A stretch of 64,000 nt of DNA from Sipunculus nudus (Eukaryota > Annelida > Sipuncula > Golfingiida > Sipunculidae), in the NCBI GenBank assembly GCA_026874595.1, contig CM049311.1, positions 19,962,176 through 20,026,175 of the forward strand, given 5' to 3'. Each line of letters opens with the position of its first letter. The first letter of the stretch is position 1. Position numbers and translations under genes: made by a program. Under the pieces are notes generated by a model. That model was not told the DNA's origin. It was given only the letters and a program-made list of their open reading frames with translations, and ran no database searches. This document shows, piece by piece, positions 1 through 10,500 of the stretch.

Positions 1-839
1 CGCCCTCAACCACGTTCAAGGAACTGGCTTTGTTTCAACCTAATATGTCAACTATTGCTGGCTTGATATTTAAGCTGAGCTTTTAAGACTCAGCAGTCTC
101 TTTTCTCAGAGTTGCCACGATGTATTCTCATATTTATGCCTTTAATAAATGTATGGCAATAAAACATATGGCAGAATCGATTGACAGTTCAAATATTTTT
201 TTCCAATCCAGTACTGTTGAGTTAAACTAGCCAGAATTAAAGACCATCACATTACTAAATGAGAAATCATGAGAATACAAGTACAGTTTTATATTATTCA
301 TGATGTAAAAACATTTGATATACAGACAATACAAGCTGCCAAAGAATAGTGTCAGAATTCTGTCAGCCAGGAACCCGACTTTTTCATAATGCTTTCAGCT
401 GCATGGACAGCGGGGTGCTCTCAACATGGACTTTGATACACCATCCTTAATACTGTACCTGTATGTCATTTTGACAGACATTTCCCAGCCCACTAGCATC
501 CCCTACTGTAGCCTTGGAAAACTTATTGCACAGGAAGGGAAATTTTCATCTAACATAAACTAACATACTGTAAGTCATTTTGATGACAATGCCTAATAAT
601 TTTGAAAAGTAATTAGTTACTTCCCAAAGTTATACCTTTCCTTTTCACTATGCACAGTTTGACAACATTCAGGTCTATACGACTGTTAATGCTCACATTT
701 ACAAGTACACATGCTGCTTGATCAGCTGATCTTAAGGCTTAACATAACAGATAATAAACAAATTAAGCATGTGTAATGCAAATGTTAGGTAAATGATGTA
801 TTGCACTGTGCCATTAACCAGGAACTGGTACTAATGATT
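1..839. other. Intergenic, no gene seen
   Basis: AT-rich sequence downstream of the cryptochrome gene. I see no exon with paired splice sites, no RNA gene and no strong repeat structure here. Confidence 0.5.
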
Positions 840-1290
840 ATGTGCAGATGGCAGGACCAGCAGATGGCAGATGGTATGCAGGTGGAATATAAGCTGTTAA
901 TAGTTGACTAGTGTACAGCAGGTGAATGCCCTGATAACTGTTGTATGTCCGGATGGCCTGTCAGATGTCAGTTGGCCATCAAATGACAGGTGGGTTAACA
1001 GATGACAGGTTGACCACCACATGACTTATGCATCATCAGAAGGCAGCTTGCCTATCAGATGGACTGCTGACTATCAGATTACAGGTGGACTACCACTGTA
1101 TCATCAAAAGGCAGGTGGCTAATCTGATGTACAGGTGGACTACCAGATCATTAGTGCAGGAGTGCCAACAGATGACAGGTGGACTACCAGATCATTAGGG
1201 CAGGGTGCCAACAGATGACAGGTGGACTATCAGATCATATTGCACAATGATGTGGCAGGCGTGCCAACAGATGGCAGATGGTCTTAGGAC
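840..1290. repeat. Degenerate minisatellite, GATGACAGGTGGACTA type
   Basis: An imperfect tandem repeat built on the phrase CAGATGACAGGTGGACTAC followed by CAGATCATTAG and GTGCCAA. The best-preserved units, about 45 bp each, lie between 1120 and 1250; earlier units are shorter and diverged. It lies just downstream of the cryptochrome poly(A) region. Confidence 0.75.
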
Positions 1291-1407
1291 TGCACAAATA
1301 TAATCAACAACACTGTGGCAAGAAAAATAGCAAGTCAAACTCTTGTTTGAGTTAAGCTTGCAAGTATTGCTATTAGTTGAATGATCTGATAAGGTGTTGA
1401 ATCAGCC

Positions 1408-1413
1408 TTTATT
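1408..1413 (-). terminator. Candidate poly(A) signal of cryptochrome
   Basis: AATAAA on the minus strand (TTTATT on the plus strand), 56 bases past the TAG stop of the last cryptochrome exon. It is the first canonical hexamer downstream. Cleavage would fall at about 1385-1400. Only 3' end sequencing could confirm it. Confidence 0.5.
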
Positions 1414-1468
1414 TATGAACAGTGTGCGAGTACCATCCATAACAGCTGAGGCTGATGCTAAATGAGTT

Positions 1469-1596
1469 CTAAACATCACTGTCTGTATCTTTGTCATCGA
1501 GGGCCATTCGACAGAGTTTTCTCTTCTGTGGTAACATTTTGTTCAGACTTGACTCCTGGGCAATTGGGGAACCTCGCTGATGGTGTGATGGCCCAC
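1469..1596 (-). CDS. cry2: cry coding exon 11 (residues 521-562 and stop)
   Basis: Acceptor TTATTTCAG, phase 1 in, open for 43 codons and closed by TAG at 1471-1469. It encodes a tail with [20 protein letters not shown]: a basic cluster followed by an acidic, serine/threonine-containing end. The matching phase, open frame and nearby AATAAA make it the likely last exon. Confidence 0.72.
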
Positions 1597-4500
1597 CTGA
1601 AATAATAGGGCACATGTAAAGTTATTTTGATAACATTAACTTGAGGCAATTTTCTTGAATTTTTTGATTTCTTAGTTCTTTGAAAATTGGAAACTCTGAA
1701 TGGGATTTATTTCATGATGTCCTCAGATCCTCACAATAGTTCAACAAAGCCTGTGACCGAAACCATAACAAAATGTATCTCTTTTTATGACAACTATACT
1801 TGGTCATACAGATTCAGTGTATAAGGCTGTGAATCTTGCAGACATCAAAGTTTGTTTTGTTTTAAATTTGAGAAAATGAAGAGAATTTCCAGGACTTCTT
1901 CAGTTCAACTGTTCATCCCAGATGTTGTTTAGTCTTCAGGCTTGCAATTTTTATCAATGGAATTTAATCTTACCATTCTACTGAATTATTCTAAGCTAAC
2001 GTTCAGTATGATTAATGAACTGAGATACTGACATTCTAGTTAGCAGATTCTTCATCATCTCTTACCTGTTTTTGATCTTGACTGCATTGCTCTCATCTTG
2101 CTGCCCAAAAACCTCTTTAGAATCAAGTTACCTGTAACAGAATATACAATCATTTATAACCACCATATAGATTATGATCTCCTGCAGAAAGTACATTAAA
2201 ACAAGAATTTTCTACATTATATATTTCAATAACAAATTTAAGAATACAGCCTCTTTTACAAGCATACATTTTTGTGATTTGCCCAAGTAGCAACAGACCT
2301 AACTCTACCTATAGCTTTGTACTCATGAATGAATATCTGGTACCTAATTCAGAAATTAAATACGCTGCCAAATGGGCATCTCAGACTTATGGTAATGTGG
2401 GGTCCCAGTTGAGGACTTTATTGGCCTAAAATAATTTCCAGTTTCATATATGGTCATCAATATAGCCTCTAATATAGGTCCCTGAACTGTCGTTAATTTT
2501 AAATTAAATTTTATATTATGAATTTATGGTAGCCTCCAATTTAACCTCATAACCAATCTTTCTAGTCTCATGTGATAACTGTACCCTCTGATGTAACTTT
2601 GTAACCAATCATTCCTATGGTCATACAATCAACATTTCCTCCTGTGTAGTCTAGCCCATATTGTCTATTTTTAGATGTTAAATACTAATATAGCCTTCAA
2701 AATGGCTTCCTTAACAATCATATCTAGTTTCAGACAATGAGGTCTCAAAAATAGCCTTCCAACCATTTCCTGGTTTTATATAATCATTATAGTCAACAAT
2801 TTATCAATTCCAGTTTCATTTGATTAATAGTCTCCACTAAATCCTCTGAACCAATAATTTTAGCTTCATGAAATCAATGCAGCCTCCTAACCTCCACTCA
2901 TATGCGCCAGCTGATGGTAGACCTGCTTCATTCGCTCCATGTTGATGGCGCTCATCTCAATGTGATCAACCATTGGCACTGGGTAATCCTGACCCACAAT
3001 GCACTTGGCAGCAATCTGCACATGCTTCGGTGCAGTCCAGGGTTCATATATGTACTTGGCTGGATATCCCCTTAATATGGGCAAGTATTTCCTGAAATGA
3101 TAAACTAACCAGTAAGATATTTTTTCCACAATTACAAAATAACACTGAAAATAACATCTCCATCTGACAGGGGACATACTTATGGGCAAAGAAATATCCA
3201 TGTAACATTGATAATTTAAAACGAGACACTCACAAATTTATCCAAATAACCCTAAAAACAATGATAGAAGTCCTGCATTGTCTTAACAAGGGACCAATGG
3301 GTCAAGGCGCTCAGCTGAAGTTTGAAAAATTTTTGCAAATGCAAAATATTCTATTGTAATGTTTTTTATTTATATAAGCATATGAGAAGCTAAGATGAAA
3401 ATGGCCCTCCTATTCAGATGACTTATAGTCAGCTGAGCTAAAAATGCTACATTCTTAAACTGCACTTAAAAGGCCTCATGGTAGCTTGTTGACTCATTCA
3501 GTTTTTGTTGTAATGTTTTCAAGTACCGTAAAATTCCTTGCAGCAGTTATGACTTATACTAGGACATTAAATTCTAAAAACCAGAAAATCTGGCAAACTC
3601 AGGGTGCAAATATTATTAAGTATGAAATAACTGGATATTGCCAGTTATTGTTTATTATAGGCAAAAATATAGAATATTATGTATTTGATAATACATGTTT
3701 TATCTAATGTTATGATTTTTTTAAATATTTACAATATCATTATAATATCAACCTTTTGCCTTTTGAAATAACAGGCATCTATTAAGAGTGAGACTTTATT
3801 TTCACAACTTTTTTTTCACAAATATCACAAATACAATGGAACAAAAACCCAACCACAGTATAATACTAGCCCTCAGTATTCATGTCACATGTTATAAGAC
3901 TGACACTTGCCTAATGTAATCACCGTTGGGATCTGTACTTTTTCCAAAGTTGACGGGACAGTAAGAATGAAAGAACTGCTGAAAGAAGGAGCTACAGGAA
4001 AGCCACATCCAGCTCCCAGCATTCAAACTCCAGTCAGCATCCAGCAGCAACTCATCAAATACCTGAAACACAAAAATAAATAACATTATTAAAACTGGTG
4101 ATTAAAATAAAAGAAAATGTATTTTTGAGAGGATAAAACCAAAGAAACTCTTGCAATCAGCAGTGGTAACAGAAATTATTAATAATGTCTTGTTAATACT
4201 TTAAAGAAGTTCATCCATAAAGTAAAACATGTTCACCTCAAGCCAAAATGCATTCATGGGAGGAATAGTGTAATTAGTTAAATAATCATTTGTTAAGCAT
4301 GACAAAAAGGCAGAAATTTGAAAGACTTGATTATTTTGTGGCATCTAATAAATAAAAGAAATACGAGTCATTATTTAAACTCTACAAGGAAAGAGAAAAT
4401 ACTGGAGACATTTTAATGCTAACTTTATGATATATTCAAACAACAGAAAGTCTTACCTTCATTCCTTCTTCCCATGAGATCCACAGGTGTCCTCTGGTCA

Positions 4501-7500
4501 GAAAACATGCCACCGCATGGCGTGCGAGGTGATGTATCCATCCTTCCTGTCTTAGCTGCGTCATGATGGCATCGATCCACGGGTACCCTGTCTTTCCCTC
4601 TGCCCACTTGGCCAAAGATTCTGGATTTTTGTCCCACGGAACTTGAACACAAACTGGGTTACCAACTATGTGGTCAAAATGTGGATTGTTAGTGGCAGCA
4701 GTGTAAAAAAATTCTCTCCACAGCAGCTGCCCGTACAGTGACAACGGTGGACTGTTCTGTTTCTTGACCTGATGACATAAAACATACACAGTTCATTCAT
4801 ATACTGATCTGTTCTTGTCTTTATCAGAAATGAAATGGCAGAAGTAAAATCAATATGAATGTCTGCATGAAAGGTTGTTCTATTTCAGTACTTAAATAAA
4901 AGGAAAATAAATGTATAATTAAATAAATGTTGTATTTCCTTGTACATATGAAAGCAATTTCTGGAAAGAAGTTTTGATAAGTGTTCTATGTGTAAGAAAA
5001 AAAATTCTGTTTCTATACAAAGAAAAATATTATCAATAGGGGCCCAAGGACCCAAAGCACACCTGAGAACATTTACCATGAGGCAGTTGTGGAAATAGGA
5101 AGAACTACTCTCATGAAGTCAGGCATCTCAGGTATAATAATGAGCATATTGAACATTTCTTTTAAGTCTTTGCTGGTATGCATGATGCCTGTATGTAAGG
5201 GTTTATCATATAATAATGACTTGTTAGCTGACACTGAAAAAACCCTCATAAAAACATGTAAAAATGCAGTGGCCACAAGAAAGACCCTGCAAACCCTTTC
5301 CATGAGTTATGTCCACTATGTAAGGTTGTGTCCTGTATGAAGGAAAGGGTAATACTGAACAAAGACTTCAAAAGAAAGCACATACCTTTCTGTACAGCTC
5401 AGTCAACCTCCAGTAGAAGAGACGTGCAGATATACAACCAAACCGAAGATAAGGTCCAAGCCCTGTAGGGCTGGCCATGAGAGACTGTACTGTCATCTTG
5501 GGCTTCTCAAAACTGGCCACCCAGGCCTAAGTGTAAAGAGAAAAAAAGTAGATAAATTTTTTTGCTGGCAAGCTTACATTTATTCTACAATATCAAGACT
5601 GCCTAATTTACCATATGGCGGTCAAGTATGCCTGAGAAATGTAAAGACACTTGTTCTAAGCACAGAATTTAAATTTATCAAGCATGTACTACTTTCATAT
5701 TTATTACATGTAATTATTTTAAAATTAAATTTTGGTAATCCTTTAACAGATAAGATGTGTCAATTTTGTTATGACAGATTTATTGATTACATATTATCAT
5801 AATTATTATAATAACTTGTTTTTGCCGATTCATTATCTTTAGTATCAGATTCATTATATACTTCAAAAGTACTATGAATGGAAAATTTTCTCAGTGTGGC
5901 CATTCATCAGGTCACTCCCCCTGGTGACCAAAAAGTGAACTTATTTGTGAACTTGTTTGTGCTCACCTTTCTCTCGAGGTGTCTGTCTAACCGGGACAAT
6001 GCCTCAGTTTCTCCTCCCTTCCACACAGCAGGCTCCAAGGAGTCTGTGTCAAACCCTGAAAAAATTAAGTAAAAAGCCACTGAGTTTCTTGAAGTTAAAA
6101 TCCTGTCCAAAACTATGCTTTATGAAAGTGTTGGCAGGTCAGCATTTTTGTTAAGATAAGTTTAAATTTTAAATATATTAGGAATCTGAATACTTCTTTA
6201 ACACCTTGCATATTCACATGTTTAACATGTGACCAAGAACTCTGTGAATTGTTTAGTGATCCAGATTACCTCCAAATGTTTATGGACTATACCTTGGCCC
6301 TCCACCTAACTTCATAAAATCCCTTTATAAATTTCTAGGGAAGTTGCGTACAGACAAACCAAACAAGTAACCAACCAACTGCGACAAAACTCAATATATT
6401 CCAGCAAAAGTATAACAAATCAGTATAGATGTATGGTACACTCTTACCTAATTCCTCCAGTGTGGGTACCCCATACATATCATCGTGATCATCTGATAAA
6501 GGGGTGACAGCCTGGCCCAGGATCTCAAGTGTAATGGTAGGCTCTGCCATAGGAGGTGGGTCCAGTTCTGTTAAAACTGTCTGGAACTTTTTGTATGTCA
6601 GTGGCGCCTGACCACCAGCCTTTTTAATAATACTGTAAACAAAAGCAAACAGATCCATGTCAATAGATGATTTATTTTTAAAGAGGAGTTTCGATCATCA
6701 AATGTTATCAAGACTAGTCTTTTTTAAATAATTTTTTGGTGGAGGTAACAGCCTCCAGTTTTTAATGCTGACTAATCAAATTCTGAACCTAAGAAAGTAT
6801 CTCTGCAGGGTTTCATTTCAGTTTTGGACCACATGACACGGCCAGACCACTTGCTTTATTTAATATACTTTATATCCTGGAATCACCCAGGCACAGTGTC
6901 AACAGCACCTGCAGGTGTACAATCTACTTATAAAAAAAATAAGATTATATTTGGGTGTGCAATCATACCCTATGCTGGTCATAACAACAAGGAACCCTCA
7001 AATACACATTCGTTCATGAGTGATACTTGGTTTTGGGACACAGCCTTCCCATTAAAGCTGAAGAGTGCTCACCCCTATTTGGGCCTGTTAGGGACTGAAC
7101 ATGAAAAATATCAGCTCTCCCCTCGTATTGAACTAAAGACCTCTCTGCTTTAGTTCAAGTGCTCTAATCCTTTACCAAAGGCACTGGGAAATATTAAAAA
7201 GTTTTCCATGTTCTTTATTGATATTATGAAAAATATAATTCTGGCCTATAATGAGACAAAAATTCTCATGGTCTGACAGGTCAAAGCTTTCTTGAAACAT
7301 ACATGAAATGAAAATGGAATCCTATGTTAATTTCTGATGTCACAGAAAGATTATAATATAGAATACAATATTCCTTAGCTTATATTAATTATGATAACTT
7401 TTCCAGATCCTCTTTTCATTAACTGCATATGCCACTATAAGGCCAGTAAATCTCTCTGATATAACAGAAAATGTGAGAAATGCACCAACTCTTGAGGGTT

Positions 7501-10500
7501 GTATAGGGTGTGTGAGATTTTCTGGTTGACCTGTAAAATGCACTTACTCTTGAGGGTTGTATAGGGTGTGTGAGATTTTCTGGTTGACCTGTAAAGTGCA
7601 CTTACTCTTGAGGGTTATATAGGGTGTGTGAGATTTTCTGGTTAACCTGTAAAATGCACTTACTCTTGAGGGTTGTATAGGGTGTGTGAGATTTTCTGGA
7701 TGACCTGAACTCCTGCAAACTCTGCCATTTGTCTGATGGCGGCATCTCGGTCTTTTCCGAACGGTTCAGGTTCTTCTTCATATGCTAATACTGTGGTTTG
7801 CCATTCCTGTGAAACAATGAGACAGTAAGTAAAGATAATGTCACAGTGAAGATCACAATCCAGGCAGATTGTGAATTCCCCGCCACATGATTGCAAATGT
7901 GATTCAATCCAGACAGGATTGCATATTGCAACGGCAAGATAATAAGATCACAATTGCACCCTGTATTTATATAAATGAGATTAAAATGTGCCATGAGTAA
8001 GTCCAAAAAGTATAAAATGTTATCTCATATCAACTAGATCCATTTAATAATCTGTCTAAGCCATACCAAAAGAGCAAGCTGTTGTCATATTGGCCAGACT
8101 GATATTCCATGCTGAACCATGACATGTTTGAGTCAGATTGCTTTGGCACTGTGATATGTAGAATCTAAAAATAAACCATTTGTGATCAAGTAGATGAAAA
8201 AGAAACCAATTTTTAGTTTGCCTTTCCCTTATGTAGACAAATATTCAAATACAGATCTGATGTAAAGTGATTACACCACATAACACTATGTTTACATGCT
8301 CTTAGTGTAAGGTACAAATTATAGATTTATAACAGCCTATAGTAATGTTATGGACAGCAGTCCTATACTGACCTTGAACAAACGAGGAAATACATCTGCA
8401 GGCTGTCCCCTTACAACAAACAAGCGAGAGTTCAGTTTCCTCAGACTTGAGTCCAGGTCCTCCAAACATTGTAACAAAAACCTGCAACAAAATCATACCT
8501 TAGAGGATGTAAGCATACAGCAGTTTGAAGCATACAGCAGGGATATCAAATACTTTTTTTTATCTCACCCAAGTACCTGCATAGTTAGTCAGGCAGCAAC
8601 AGTCTATTTGCCATAATTATAAATAATAATGCAACTGTACATATAAAAATGCTCATATATCAGTTTGATCTTTGAGGTTGACAATGACAGCAGGGCTCGA
8701 CATTAACAGTTAACTGTTTATCAAGGGCAAGTGAAACTGCCACTCAAATGAGAGAGGATGAAATATCTGTTAAAAGCTGAAAATGTGATACTTAATGACA
8801 TTTTGGGCGTCTTCATGACATGCAAGGACTGCCTCAGCATGGTGTCTTCCAGCTTCAGCTGATGATGTATTTTAGTTTAGTAAACATATTCCACGTGTGT
8901 TCGTTTTGTGAATAGAGGAATAGAGGTACCATTGCATCTTTAAAAGTTTTTATGTTACATTTAAAACATCAAAACTATAGGCCATCCAGTGGGCAGTACA
9001 CTGGGCTAAATACTTAATTTGCCCAGATCAAATTTAAGTTTAACAAGATCTTCTTCCCCAAATGAAGTAACTCATTTGGGAAATTTTAAGTCTTTAAATT
9101 CCAAAACTTTATTCCAGTTTAACTCTCATCATTTTATTCAGTTCAACACTTCTCTACAAAATTTTTTTCCAGATCCCCTCACTGATAAACTTGTACACTA
9201 TGAGTTATTGTACACACAGGAACCATTCCATTGTCACGGAAAAAAATTCTTACATATAACTGTTTAGTAAATATCAATATCAAGCAGACATATATAGACA
9301 AGTAGACAAAAAAAAAGGGGGGGGGGGATCAGTGCCTCAAAATAGAGGTGACCAATGGAAGTAGATGTTTATAATTAAACAAACTAAAAACTTAAATTTC
9401 CTGAACTGAATATTTAAACTCCCTGCTCATATCGAGCTTCAGTCAGGTAACTGTCAGGTCAAGGTCAGGCCTGACAACTGACCAAGTTTCCTATCAAATC
9501 AATAACTGTAAACACCTGAGTACTTAAAGGCTGGTGTTCATGTAAGTACACTGTTGAGTTGGTCATGAACCTGGCTGGGTCACCAGACAATATTGGGGTC
9601 AAACTCCCCACACCAACTGTTCTATATATAGCTAGTCCTTTAAATAGGATTACTGGTGACTGGAATTTGTGTGAGACAATCAAATAGCCAAATACCATGA
9701 TTACAATCTTAAAAACAATAGCAATTGTAGCATATTGACATATGTTCCCAATGCAATAAATTAATAATTTTGAGGTGCCTTAACGGACCACACAATTTTT
9801 TTATACATTTTTATACATTTTTTTTGGCTTCACCTTCTGATTTAAATTTTGATTTACCAACATACTTCAAACTAATTAAAATTGAGAAGATTGTACCTTT
9901 ATCTTACTATCAACCATGAAAGGGGTTGCAAAATGCCTTAAAAAAAAAGAATGAAGGCCCATCTGGAGGTAAACAACACATGTATGTTCAAAGATTTATG
10001 GCCAACAAATGTTGTGGATGTACCAGGCTTTTGCATAAAAGTACCAAACAATTAATATAAACCACTGTGCTACAATAAACAGTGTTCACAGGCACATTCA
10101 GTACAATTATTTATATTGAACCTGCTAGCAAATTTTAATGCTTTACTACCCTGATTACTCTTGGATACTGGGTAATTTCTGATACTCTGTTTTTACATGA
10201 TGTGCAATATATCCCGCAGCTTTAACTGATTCATTGCCAAATCTCCAAAAATGTTTGCTTAAGGTTACAGTGCATACTACATTAAGTGTACAGTTTATCT
10301 GTCCTTGGATACTGATATGAGCTTGAGATAAATTTATGTATGGAAATGCAACAAATGAAACAGATAATTTCATGCCCAGTTTTGATTATTGATATCTGAT
10401 AGGCCTGGATTGCATACACTGATTACAGATGCTTTTTCTGACAGCTGCATGCTAAGTGGCTTTGCCTTTTCAAACTCATCTATCCAAAGAATGTTTTAAA

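Noticed and set aside
7419-7601. 60-codon minus-strand frame in cry intron 3
   Set aside because: It is a by-product of the 58-bp tandem array, repeating out-of-frame cryptochrome sequence.
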